A stretch of DNA of 64,000 nt from Parapristionchus giblindavisi. Its lineage: Eukaryota > Nematoda > Chromadorea > Rhabditida > Diplogasteridae. The notes under the pieces are model-generated. The model made no database searches, was not told where the DNA came from, and saw only the letters and a program-made list of their open reading frames with translations. The stretch is from NCBI GenBank assembly GCA_943737045.1, contig CALSFV010000334.1:186001-250000 (forward strand), written 5' to 3'. Within the stretch, counting starts at the first letter, position 1. Each line of letters starts with the position of its first letter. Position numbers and translations under genes: made by a program. Below are positions 40,192 to 51,418 of this stretch, piece after piece.

Positions 40192-43100
40192 TCTGGTGCG
40201 ACAATATCATATATGAGAGAATCGATTTATAAATCTATATCACCTTTTAAACTAAAGTTAACGTTAAATGAGTCAGCTCGCACTGCTGATGGAGGTTCTA
40301 TAGATTTCTTAGGAAAATGCACAGTACCAATTGCAATTGGTGATGTGAAAACTGAACATATATTCTTTGTTTCAAGAGACAAAGATTGTCCAACTCCTGT
40401 ATTATTAGGAATGAATTTGATCAATCATCTCATTAATAAGAATGTACCTATTACATTCACTAAAGGTGGTATGCAAATAGGTAAATCAACTCTTCCCGTC
40501 AACACGATTTATCATGTTAGGCATAAACCAACTTTTGATGTGATTATTACTGAAGATCAAACTCTTAATCCTAGATCAGATAATATCATTCTAGCTAGTA
40601 TCAATCAATCTACAATTTCTCATGAATTCTTTGTTATTTTACCACATAATGGTAAAGAAACCTTAGATTCAGTTTTAGTTGGTAGAAGTTTGATTAAATC
40701 GCCGAAAGGAAAATTATTTCCTCTTCGCATTATGAATCCAACTGCATCTATGGTTAAATTATACAAGAATTCAACCATTGCGAGAGCTGAGCCAATAATG
40801 GAAAAAGATATTCCAGAGTCCAATAATATTAAAAGAGTCAATTCATTGACTAAACCACACGTTCATGTTCCCCCCGAATTACAGTGGGAGAAACAAGTTC
40901 CACGATTACCAGAATCTGATAAGAATATTCAAAAATTAATTGATGGTCACATCAATCTAGATAATTCCTTACTGAGTTTAGAACATAAAAGAAGACTTTT
41001 AGCTATTATCGAGAAAAATAAAGAAGCTTTCATCTTAAAAGATGGAAACATAGGATGTTATAGAGGTACAATAAAACATCGAATTGACCTCAAGGACGGT
41101 GCAGAAATTCCAACCCAAAAGGTATATCGTGTCCCTTTAGAACTTAGAAGTGAAATCGAAAAACAAATCTCATATATGCTCGAACAGGGAATCATACAAC
41201 CAAGTAATTCTCCTTTTGCTTCTCCCATAATTCTTGTTCCTAAAGGTAATGATAAGAGATCATGGAGAATAGTTCAAGATTATCGTCGTCTCAACGACAT
41301 AACAAAGAAACAATTTTATACTCTTCCGGCAATAGCAGATATAGTAGATATTACAGCTGGAAAATCGTTCTATACTACTTTTGACTTTCAATCAGGATTT
41401 TTCCAAATCCCGATGGAGCCCACTCACATCGAGAAAACTGCTTTTGCTTGTTTCCTCGGCACATTTGAGTACCTGAGAATGCCACAAGGTTTGTGTGGAG
41501 CCCCTGGCACGTTTCAACGTGTTATGGAAGAAATGAAAAGACAGCTTCAAGCTGCTATTTTAATCTATATTGATGATGTAATCATTGCTTCTCATTCAGC
41601 GGAGACTCATCTTCGTGATATAGACGAAGTACTTACAAAAATAAGTGACTTTGGTCTTAAGATCAGAGCTGATAAGTGTCAATGGGCTCAATCATCTGTT
41701 AAATTCTTAGGATTTGTTATATCGAAAGAAGGTTTGAGTGTAAATCCGGAAAAGGTTCGAGTAATCGAACAATATCCTATACCGGAAAATGCAACAGCAG
41801 TGAAATCTTTTCTTGGAATGGTTTCTTATTTCAGGAGATTCATTCCATGTTTCGCAGAAATTGCTGATCCATTGCACGAAATTGCGAACAATTCAAGAAA
41901 CTTTCGTTGGATGAAAGAAGGTCAAGTTGCTTTTGAAATTTTGAAACAGAAGCTGATCACAGCTCCTGTACTTGCCCCTCCTCGATTGGGTTCACCCTTC
42001 CAAATTGAGACTGATGCCAGTGGAAAAGCGATTGCCGCTGTTCTACTACAAATAGGTGAAGACCAAGAATTACATCCTATTTCATATGAAAGTCGCGTTT
42101 TGAATAAGCATGAAAAGAACTATGTCGCTCTTGAATTAGAAGCCTTAGCAATTGTTTATGCGGTTAAGAAATTTAAACCATATATCTGTGGTACAACTAC
42201 TACTGTTGTTACTGATCATGCTCCACTGACTTCTATCTTTAAGAAGAAGGATCTATCAGGTAGACTAGAACGCTTTCAAGCATCAATTCTCGAAGCAGAT
42301 ATTGTTATCGTTTATCGATCAGGAAAGAAAAATGCTCTAGCTGATTCTCTTTCGAGATATCCACCAAAAGCGAATTGCATTAATGCGATTTGTGATGAAT
42401 CAATTATTTCTACTGACTCTATTATAGAAGATCAGAATAACAATGAATGGATTTCTGATATGAAATCTTATCTTACAAATCAAAATTCAAAACTTCCTCA
42501 GACTCCAAGACTGAGTAGAAAATACATTGTAATTGATAATATTCTCCTCTTCAAAAGATTATTCGAGGACGATCAATTCGTTCTCTCTGAATCAGGTAAA
42601 CTAAAGGATACCGTTATGGAATTCTTTCATGGAAATAAAATCCTTGGAGCACATCTAGGGAAAAAGAAAACGTTGGAAAAAATAAAACAACGTTTCACCT
42701 GGAAGAATTTAGAAGATGATCTTAAAAGATATATCAAAACTTGTGATCAATGTCAAAAACGGAAAACATCTCCCACAGATGTTACCAAAGAAGGGTTAGG
42801 TATCTTTCCTACTCCCTCGGCACCTTTTGAAAGAGTGCATGCTGACTTATTAGGTCCTTTACCACAAACTCAAAATGGAAACAGATATATTCTTGTCCTA
42901 CAAGATTCTTTCACAAAATATGTAATCGCTAGTTCACTAGTTGATCAGAAAACTGAAACAATAATCGCATCTCTTCAAAGAGACCTCTTTTCGAAACATG
43001 GTTTTCCACGTGAATTATACACTGATCGTGGATCTCAATTCACATCAGATGTCTTTCAAAACACCTGTAAAGAACTCAATATAAAGCTCTCAAGCTCAAC

Positions 43101-43692
43101 ACCATATCGCCATTCTGCAAATGGTCAAGTGGAAAAGATGAATCACACTATCGAAACAATGCTTAGTGCTTACACTAATGAGAAAGGAAATGACTGGGAT
43201 CGTCACTGCGATTACGTAGTGATGGCGTATAATGCTAGCCCTCATGCTGTGCTTAAGTGCAGCCCATTCTTTGCTTTATTTGGTAGAGAGCCTAAATTCC
43301 CGATTGATCACATTGCGGGAAAACAAATCAAACGGCTTTATGCCGATGTCCCTGAGTATACCGACGTCCTCATTAAGGATATGAAACTTATTCACCAACA
43401 CATTGGTAATAAGATAGATAAAGCGAGCCAGAAAAATAAACAATGGCACGAAAATTATGTAAAACTTCGTCCATCGAAATTAGTAAAGGGTGATATGGTG
43501 CTCCTTCGTAAAGGAGTATCGCATAAGTTGAAGGCCCAATACGAGGGTCCGTATCAAATTATTGATATAGCATACCCTAACGCCTTGATCAATCAAGGTG
43601 GTTCGAAAACTGACAAGGTCCACCTTGATAGGTTAAAGAAATACTACTCGAATATCGAGTCACAAGATATTCGGAAGCAGACAGCTTCATAA
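40192..43692 (+). pseudogene. Gypsy-type Pol: protease C-part, reverse transcriptase, RNase H, integrase
   Basis: The open frame (about 1167 codons) starts within the protease (ISYM...; flap and C-terminal LLGMNLINHL). The RT domain shows PSNSPFASPIILVPKGN, WRIVQDYRRLN, FDFQSGFFQIPM, LRMPQGLCGAPGTFQ and the catalytic YIDDV at 41566-41580. Next come the Gypsy-type connection and RNase H (QIETDASGKAIAAVLLQ, YESRVLNKHEKNY, VVTDHAPL, ALADSLSRYP). Integrase has the HHCC zinc site (H...H...CDQCQKR) and DDE residues (VHADLLGPL, YTDRGSQFTSD, HSANGQVEKMNH). The end matches a short GPY-like tail (LKAQYEGPYQIIDI). It lacks its own N-terminus because of the upstream insertion, but this portion has no internal stop. 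Confidence 0.92.
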
Positions 43693-44141
43693 TTTCTTCA
43701 TCTCCACATTCTCATCTTCTTCAACATTCCCACCATCTTCACATCTTACTCACATCGTCATCTTACGCACCATATTCATCATCATCACGATATTCTTCAT
43801 ATATATCTTCAACTCATCACGTCCATGTTCAATATATTCATCTTCATATTTTGTTCGAATATTTTGCATAACTCGAACTATTTCATATTCATATTCCATA
43901 CGTCATTCACTTCCATGTAATACTATTACTATTATGTATCAAATTATTTATGTCGTATCATACTCTTATCAACCATCATATAGTTATATAATTCCACCAT
44001 ACCTCTTCATATTATCATTTATTCACTACTTCAATTACCTTATCGTTTGTTTGATATATCAAGTCTCTATGAATCCCCATCATATATCTTTTGAATGTGT
44101 TAGAATCTGTCGAGGGCGCCAGATCACCCAGAGGCGGGGGA
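43693..44141 (+). other. 3' UTR and polypurine tract of the LTR retroelement
   Basis: About 450 bp rich in CAT/ATC repeats follow the Pol stop, with no further long frame and no envelope gene in the usual position. GAGGCGGGGGA (44131-44141), directly before the 3' LTR, is the probable polypurine tract. Confidence 0.7.
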
Positions 44142-44512
44142 TGTTGAGGGTTATTCTATCATGCCCCTTTCACTCTCATTGTTATTGTGGGCGGAGTCAT
44201 CCCTGTTGGATATAAGGGCCACGAGGCGATGCCTCTGGGCCAGTTCCTGATCCTATGAATAAAGAATGTGATGTATTCTATCCTTGTTAGGACATTCTGA
44301 GGGGAAGGTATCTGGCCACTAGTAGAGCCAACCGACAAGTAGCACTGGGTGAATTCCCGGCGCTGGATAGGATCGAGCTTTGGGAAAGGATATTTGTAAG
44401 TCTCTTGTATTTGGTTGTTATGGGTCTATATTATTATTATTTTGTTGCATCCTTTTCCCTTAGTTTCTCTCGCGCTTTTCATCTTTTGAATTGCGTAAGC
44501 TCGATCACATCA
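44142..44512 (+). repeat. 3' LTR
   Basis: 371 bp with TG...CA ends, matching the 5' LTR at all but one visible position. An open frame runs from inside this LTR into the downstream unit sequence. Confidence 0.93.
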
Positions 44513-45064
44513 GAGGGTTCCAGCTTAATATTTTCCGTAATTTTATCGATAAGTTTGTTTGTTTATGATATTGCAATATCAAATGAATATTTATTTGTAA
44601 CAAAATCCGTTGATAAAAATTTTCAATACTTTTTTTTAGTTCGTAATGAAAATGTGTCACAGGATTTAATTGTACAGATAGATGTATCAGGGCAGATTTT
44701 TGGGCTCAAGAAAAGAAATAAATGGGTGAGTCATAGGGTAGCTGGTGCGAAAGCGAATTCGATGAACCCCTTCCCATCTCTCGCCCTCTCGGCCTACTAC
44801 GATCTAAAAGAACCACGCTGTATTGATAGCATGTTCTTATTAGAGAGTAATCTGATTTCAGCCATCGCGTTTTTGGACAAGCGATTTCCCTCGATTCGCA
44901 TCATTTTTAGAGCACGATTTGAAGAGATTCTGCGGTCTGACCGAGAAGAGATAGATAGGAAATCAATCGATAGTTTGATTAACGAATGCTTAGCCATTGA
45001 TAGTAGGGTATATCAAGCAACTGAACAAATGCGTAGCAATGACTTTGACTGCTGGGACGATTAG
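44513..45064 (+). CDS. Unrecognised protein, 3' exon of tandem unit 1
   Basis: The open frame reads ISNEYLFVTKSVDKNFQYFF, VRNENVSQDLIVQIDVSGQI, WVSHRVAGAKANS and then an acidic, Leu/Ile-rich C-terminus (RFEEILRSDREEIDRKSIDS ... FDCWDD, stop at 45062-45064). Related blocks recur at 46670, 47465-47620 and 56190-56350, always in the same relative place. The first 120 residues appear in all units; the longer C-terminus survives only here. The frame is also open backwards into the LTR (ATG at 44405). The family is unknown. Confidence 0.5.
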   Translation, partial: EGSSLIFSVILSISLFVYDIAISNEYLFVTKSVDKNFQYFFLVRNENVSQDLIVQIDVSGQIFGLKKRNKWVSHRVAGAKANSMNPFPSLALSAYYDLKEPRCIDSMFLLESNLISAIAFLDKRFPSIRIIFRARFEEILRSDREEIDRKSIDSLINECLAIDSRVYQATEQMRSNDFDCWDD

Positions 45065-47834
45065 ATAATATTTTATACTCAACTATTTATTTATTTATTA
45101 TTTTATTTTATTTATGTATGTTATTTATTTATTTTATTTGATATGAACATTTGTATTTGTTTACGGCAATGATTCAGAGGAATATAAATGTTTTATTTAA
45201 ATAATTTCCGTCTTTCAGATCTAAACACTCAATATCACTAGCATTTTATCGAACAAGGGATTTTGATTCATTAGCACATGTCATTCGTATCAATTATTTC
45301 TTCCATGGCTCTCATAGTGCCTTGATTCTTCTCTGGAAAGAGGCCGTAGTTTCAGATTGAAGTACGTCTTGAGGTGACCTACCAAAGTAGAGAGATACAT
45401 ATCGATAATTCAATGACTATGACGTTACATTTGGAGACATACAATATTTGCTTACTTACCTGCCTTTCCTCTATCCCATTTCACGAATCTGCAAATAGTG
45501 TAGGTACCAACTAGGAAGAGCTCTCCGTTATTCAGTATTTCCAGTATATTCCAAACATCTCTTATAGCTTTTTCCTTAACTTGTTGTTACTTTCATTCTT
45601 GCTAATGCGGTGCTACATTTTTCAAATGTGCGCAAGCCGTAACCTCCGCCGTAACGACGGAGACGTTACGAAGACGTTACGGCGGAGGTTAAGGCGTTCG
45701 CACGTTTAAAAAAATGTAACACCGCATAACGAGAAATAGTGAACTCATTTTTTATTTAAATATTTTCTGGCGCCTATATCGCCTTCACGTATGTATATGG
45801 TACAGCCTAAAGCTGTTAAAATTGAATAATTCTCTTTTCAATAAAGAAAAGAAAAACAAATACGGAATAAAACTATTAACAAGAAGGTATTTTTTTTCTT
45901 CTTTACAAAGCATACACCTTTCTTCATTTCTTTTTTCATAGATAGCGTAACCCCAGGCTATTTTGAAACTCCCCAGTCTGACCAATATCGAAGAAAAGAA
46001 AAGAAGTGAGTATTTAAAATACATAATTTTTCCAATAATGGCGAAATCATTTGGTATTTTGAAGAACAAAATCTCAAAAACCTAATCAAAATTTTGTAAT
46101 TGAGATCAATTTAGCTTTGCAATCAGCCAAATACGATCTATTTCGGAACTCTTTATTCATTAACCAACAACGATCAACGACGAAAATACAAAATGTGCAA
46201 CTTCAAACTGTGAGTTCATTCAACCTTTTCCAATAAATATAATAAGCCGATTTTCACAAAAAATTTGATATATTTCAACGATTAATCGAGTATTTATTGT
46301 TTTGCAAGTTTTAGTTTGGAACATAGCCTCTTTACGTTTTCTCTACATAACTTGAACAATTTGGTTTTGCAATAACCTGTCCCGTGTTGGAGACGAGGAC
46401 CGTTGGGAATTTCTCCATTAACAGTCTAGAGCAGGGCTGTTCGTAAACAATATTTTCAGAAAGTCGTAAAATCGGAATTGCCATGTTCTAGAGTGTTTGT
46501 GGAATCCTGAATAATTATATTTTCTAGAATCAACACTTCTGACGTGAGTTTCCTTCCGGAAGATTCGGAAATTCTGGATTGTCAGATTGGAAAACCCCGC
46601 AACTCCGCCTTCTTTGTCAGCAAATCATTCCCCCGAGAACTACCGCTCGATCAATTTGCCCATTTATGATGTTGCAATATCAAATGAATATTTATTTTTA
46701 ATAAAATCCGTTGATAAAAAATTTCAAAACTTTTTTACTTCGTTATGAGAATGTGTCACAGGAGTTTATTGTTACGGATATTTTTGATATTTGGATGCAG
46801 ATAAATAAAAAAAATGAGTGAGTCAATGAGTGAGTCCACCTTAATCAACGATCTATGATTCCTAATTCTTTTGAAATTAGGTCCGATGAAGTAGGTCCAC
46901 GTTCTTTTCTAATTCATTTTTTACTAGAGACCGAACTCAGATATGAGCCGACGTCTCCATTTTTACTTTATCGAAGTGTAGCAGTAATTAATGTTCAAAT
47001 GTTTTTTTTCATGATAACTCAAGGTGAGTTGCTTGTATCGATTGGTACCAGAGTCGATCGATGCATGGAAGACTCCTACAGTAACGTTCAGACACAAAAT
47101 CGGCTGACAAGGGGGGGGGGTTGTGAGGTCGACCGACAGTGTGCTACTTTATTCCACATTTAAAAAATTTTGCTATGTCTGCACCCCCAGGTCATAATTT
47201 CAATTCCCTCAGACAGTCTTTCTTAGGTTCTTCGCTCTCTCCGATCAGGACCTATTTATCTGGATCAAAAGATGAACCAACGGCATCTGCGAAATCACTA
47301 AAAACGAAACTATGCATAGCCTACGTTAATTGGGAATACTCGCTGGTGGACTAGGCACAGCGTGTTGTCTTTATTTGGATAGTGTCTTGTTCACAGTAAG
47401 TGCATTTTTAGACCAAAGGGTTCCAGCTTAATATTCGACATAATTTTATCGATAAGAAATCCGTTGATAAAAATTTTCTACTACTTATTTACTTCGTAAT
47501 GAGAATGTGTCACAGGATTTAATTGTACAGATAGATATATCAGGACAGATATTTGAATACAAGAAAACAAATAAATGGGTGAGTCATAGGGTTGCCGGTG
47601 CGAAAGCAAATTCGAAGAACCCCGTCCCATCTCTCGCCCTCTCTCCCCTTTCCCTTCGAGGAATCTCACACAACTGCGAGAGACAACGAATAGTTCGGGA
47701 CAGAGCGAATTATTCTCACTCTCTCGCTTCCTCGATTCCTCTCTCTTCCCTCCCCCGTAATTAACTTGCAAAACCAGCGAGATACATATCGATAATCCTA
47801 CGTCACATTTGGATACATATGATATTTCAACGTT
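45065..47834 (+). repeat. Tandem unit 2 (decayed) with start of unit 3
   Basis: This matches unit 1 from the 3' flank (TTTATTTATTTATTATTTTA) through the exon block (46040-46206, frameshifted), the LINTSDVSFLPEDSEI exon (46526-46670) and the NENVSQDLIVQIDISGQIF block (47500-47620). From about 47765 (GAGATACATATCGATAAT) the 3' flank module starts again, marking unit 3, which is then interrupted at 47835. Frameshifts in the first exon block suggest a pseudogene. Confidence 0.7.
45605..45727. mobile_element. 123-bp hairpin MITE in unit 2, absent from unit 1
   Basis: ATGCGGTGCTACATTTTT and its near-complement bound it; the arms continue through CCGTAACCTCCGCCGTAAC. The corresponding position in unit 1 (about 25125) has no such hairpin, giving a paralogous empty site. 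Confidence 0.85.
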
Positions 47835-47848
47835 CTCTGGTAATTTCT

Positions 47849-48003
47849 CCCCGCGGGGCACCCTGTCTAAGCACGCCACCCCGCGGGGCACCCTGCCTTT
47901 AGTTTCCCCGCAGGGCACCCTGTTGCTCACCCCGCGGGGCACCCTGTCTAAACAATCCGCCCCGCGGGGCACCCTGTCTTTAGCCACCCCGCAGGGCACC
48001 CTG
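47849..48003. repeat. GC-rich short-repeat array, left end
   Basis: Six copies of CCCCGCGGGGCACCCTG (or CCCCGCAGGGCACCCTG) start at 47849, 47879, 47906, 47930, 47960 and 47987. They are separated by 7-13 unrelated bases. The core CCCCGCGGGG is self-complementary. Local GC content contrasts strongly with the AT-rich surroundings. Confidence 0.9.
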
Positions 48004-48332
48004 TCCAATCTCGTCATGAGTGCGCTCAATGGTGCGCTGCGATGCTAATTGAACACATCTTACGGTGATTTCAAAATTTCGTTTCGTTTTTCTTGTTTTT
48101 GTTTATTTGTTTGTTTCTTTTGCATTTTGATATTAGTTTCGATGTAGTTTTGTGTTAATTTGATGTAACCCTAGTAGCTTAAGTGAATAGAAGCTAGAAT
48201 GAATGTGTTGATTCGATAGGTTCTTCTAGTTTGTGCAAATTATGTGAATTTTCCTTATTGATGTTTAATTTCAAAATTTATTGGCTGTATACGGTAATAA
48301 TTTGTTATATAATTGATTGACTTGTTTTTCAG

Positions 48333-48692
48333 ATCAAGAAAAACAATCTTGACTCGGTGACTGGTGTTTTCTGCGACGTGCCCGGATCTCGCATCACAGG
48401 TTTGCCGTTTTCATACTTATTATCGTTACAGTTGACATGAAAGCATTACGAGTAGCACATCTCCCCCTTCACTATACGTGATGAATATTGTTGTAATTGT
48501 TTCTTTGTAGTTTTTCCCAATAGGGGTCTACCGAAATTTGTTTATTTTAATATATTTGTGGCTGTTAAAACTTAATGTGTTTGGCAAATTTATGATCGCC
48601 GACACTATGTAAACCAAACAACAGCCCCAGATCATGAATACCACGTTTAAATCTGACTTATTTCAGAGCCCTTCATCATTCCCGCTCCGTGA
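48333..48692 (+). CDS. Two terminal exons of an unrecognised gene
   Basis: The exon at 48333-48399 (KKNNLDSVTGVFCDVPGSRI) has good TTTTTCAG and GT ends. It joins in phase to 48667-48692, encoding EPFIIPAP and a stop. Upstream exons would have to lie between the GC array and 48332; none is convincing. Further exon-like blocks (48873-48960, acidic GEDENDYKDSEDDD; 49058-49101, SVMQADADPPKKRL) may belong to this gene by alternative splicing or to another gene. I do not recognise the product. Confidence 0.3.
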
Positions 48693-49449
48693 TTTTCACA
48701 ATGCCGGGATTAAACCTCAGAGGTATTTCATTGATTCATCATTTTATTTATAAATTTATTTTATATTTTATCCGCGTGCTAATGTGTGAAACGAGACACT
48801 TTAGAATAACGAGTAAAGATATTTATTTATTTATCTCACGGGGTTCATGCTCAACGACACATGCTATTACAGTATTGAAGACGCGTCAACACAGCGATGA
48901 TGGTGAAGATGAAAATGATTATAAAGATAGTGAAGATGACGATCAGCAAGCATATAGTTCGGTTAGTTTATATTTAAATTAAAAGCAGGCTAGGTAAGAC
49001 ATTGATTGCGAATGTAAGATCCAAGGTTCGATTTCACTAATTTGAATAAAATATTTAGTCTGTTATGCAAGCAGATGCTGATCCACCCAAGAAAAGATTA
49101 GTATGTTCATTAATGAACCGTGTGTAATGGCAAATGTTGTGTGGTCAAAGAAATACACTTCTAAGCGTTGGTGTCCGTGGCGGTGGTCTTAGGATGTTGC
49201 GTCTCATTTGGAAAACTTATTCTGCTAGAAAGTTATGGTAGCAATTCTATATTTATCGTTGGTACGGTAACCTTCTACAGTACTCCTGTGCGCATTCAGT
49301 GGGCTCCTCTGGTATCCTACAGGGTGCGCCCAATTTACCCTCCCATTGGGAATGTGACTTGACTGATCTAGTTAATGATGAAGCTGATCAAGACTGTGGG
49401 CAGTAGTAATGCACTAGCGAATCTCGCTGTGGTGTTTTGCTCTAACATA

Positions 49450-49645
49450 GGCCTTGATTCTCTTCGCATATGCGACTGCCCATTCCCGCAGGTAGTTGTC
49501 ATCGAGTTCGTCCCATGCCTTGAGAATGGGAGTCTTTAGGGAGTCGAGGATCTGGTGCTTGGTAGGGGACATCCTTGATATGCACTACAGTCAAGGAGGT
49601 TCGGATGGGGGAGTTCGGAAGCCATTCAGCGTGATGCATTTAGCC
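49450..49645 (-). pseudogene. DDE_3/Tc1-like transposase C-terminal remnant
   Basis: The minus strand reads MSPTKHQILDSLKTPILKAW, then DELDDNYLREWAVAYAKRIKAY. This resembles the end of Tc1/IS630-type transposases, where a Trp-Asp-Glu-Leu segment precedes a basic helix. It abuts the foldback at 49653, so the foldback may be a derivative carrying one transposase end. Only about 50 residues remain. Confidence 0.5.
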
Positions 49646-49652
49646 GGGTTCA

Positions 49653-51095
49653 TACAGTGTAGCCTAAAATTCATGGGACACTTTTTTTCATTTTTTCATA
49701 ACTTTTGATCCAGAAAAGCAATCAAGCTGATCTTTTCAGTCAAAGTACAGAATTTATCAGGGAATATTACCATGATGTGTTGGTATAATTAAATTAATTC
49801 ACTGATGCGTAGTGATGACGCTATCGAAATACACTTTTTTGAAAAATTACATTTCTTTAGTGAAAGGTCCTGTTCTTCTGAAACATTGTGAGAGTGGAGA
49901 CACCCACTAGGGCTGCACAGTCACACAATCCGGAATGTCTTCAATTCCGATTTCAAGCTGTAGCAGAGTCGCAACTTTGACCCACAAAATTTATAACTCA
50001 GCTTCTAGATGTGCTAACGACCCGTTCTAAGTGCTGAAATTATGCTAGTGGCGAGTAATGCTTATCCCCAGATTATGGTAGTCATAGCTCGTCATTTGCC
50101 CTCAGGGCACAAAATAATTTTTTTGTTGGGAGGACCGAATTTGAGACCCTACCGTTCAGAGGGCAGGTCTTCTAAAATTATGGCTCCTGCGCAAGCAGCT
50201 TTGCAATGTATAATATATTTATTTCCCTTATTTTGGTTTAGTACCGATTCCTTTCAGACCCGTAGCAAAAGTTATGCGGAGGTCTACTAGGTGCGCGCTC
50301 TCGTGCTTTCTCTCTCACTGCACTCACCCCTGGGCCTGTATTGATGAAATCTCTTATTTGCCATGCACCGATGAATGTTAGAGATGTTCACAAAAGTTTT
50401 TACACTATTGCTGAACTTCGATCTTTGATCTTTGGATTTTGATCTTTGATCGCTGAAACCGAGTAGACCTCAGCATAACTTTAGCTACGGGTCTAAAAGG
50501 AATCGGAACTAAACAAAAATAAAGGAAATAAATAAATGATACATTACAAAGCTACTTGCGCAGGAACCATAATTTTAGAAGACGTGCCCTCTGAACGGTA
50601 GGGTATCAAAATCGTTCTCCCTAACAAAAAAATGATTTTATGCCCTGAGGGCAAATTACGAGCTATGACTACCGTAATCTGGGGATAAACATTACTGGCC
50701 ACTAGCATCATTTCAGCACATCGAACGGGTCGTTAGCACATCTAGAAGATGAGTTATAAATTTTGTGGGTCAAAGTTGCGACTCTGCTACAGCTTGAAAT
50801 CGGAATTGAAGACATTCCGGATTGTGTGACTGTGCAGCCCTAGTGGGTGTCTCCACTCTCACAATGTTTCAGAAGAACAGGACCTTTCACTAAAGAAATG
50901 TAATTTTTCAAAAAAGTGTATTTCGATAGCATCATCACTACGCATCAGTGAACTAATTTAATTATACCAACACATCATGGTAATATTCCATGATAAATTC
51001 TGTACATTGACTGAAAAGATCAGCTTGATTGCTTTTCTGGATCAAAAGTTATGAAAAAATGAAAAAGTGTCCCATGACTTTTAGGCTACACTGTA
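49653..51095. mobile_element. 1.44-kb foldback element
   Basis: The ends TACAGTGTAGCCTAAAA and complement bound two arms of about 700 bp meeting near 50374; divergence is low. TACAGTG is the start typical of Tc1-family terminal repeats. The centre has GATCTTTGATCTTTGG repeats. A diverged relative, in part, lies at about 61440-62180 inside another palindrome. It has no coding capacity. Confidence 0.9.
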
Positions 51096-51418
51096 GGTGA
51101 AAAACGACGACTGGGTCAATTTTGTCATGTGATTGGTGACAGAATCTTTGCCGAAACGCCTAGTGATCTATCAAATTCGATGTACAATTGCCAACACATA
51201 TAGTAATCTATAGTCAACATAATTGATACATACTTCATTGTATGCTTATCATATTTAAAATTCTAACTGAATTCTTTGCAGTTGTGAATCACCTCCCGAT
51301 GACTCCACTACAATCGATTTTGGCCATGAGTGAGTATTAGATATTGAGTCGTCTAATCATCGTTCACTGTAGGGATCGGTTAAATCAAGAATTTATTACT
51401 GTATTAATCGATGATATC

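Larger units (their letters stand above)
29525..44512 (+). mobile_element. Gypsy-type LTR retroelement with envelope-like region between Gag and Pol
   Basis: LTRs of 371 bp (29525-29895 and 44142-44512) start TGTTGAGG and end TCACATCA; I see one difference between them. A TGG primer-binding-like site follows the 5' LTR and a polypurine run precedes the 3' LTR. The coding region spans 31770-43692 in one reading-frame register: Gag, an envelope-like glycoprotein with membrane segments, aspartic protease, RT, RNase H and integrase. Two later insertions (35364-38958 and 39859-40191) break it. No 4-6-bp target duplication is evident (flanks TAGAT and GAGGG). It sits inside tandem unit 1 of the host repeat. 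Without insertions it would be about 11 kb. The copy is interrupted and therefore defective. Confidence 0.9.
24440..45064 (+). repeat. Tandem unit 1 of an unrecognised gene-like repeat (interrupted)
   Basis: Homology between 24440-25250 and 45030-45870 begins with the same C-terminus and stop (FDCWDD) and runs through a 3' flank. The unit continues 27421-29524 and, after the LTR element, 44513-45064. Without inserted elements it is about 3.4 kb. Units 2 and 3 follow directly (45065 and 55212 onward). Units differ by many indels and substitutions and seem to be decaying copies. Confidence 0.8.

Noticed and set aside
29520..44517. Clear target-site duplication for the 15-kb LTR element
   Set aside because: The flanking 5-mers TAGAT and GAGGG differ. 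The duplication may have decayed or been lost by recombination.
47849..48003. CRISPR-like repeat/spacer pattern
   Set aside because: Spacers are only 7-13 bp and irregular, no cas genes exist, and the DNA is nematode.
47481..48029. 182-residue minus-strand frame containing RVPRG repeats
   Set aside because: The frame is an accident of GC-rich repeats. The right array does not keep a three-base register, and the rest overlaps plus-strand unit sequence.
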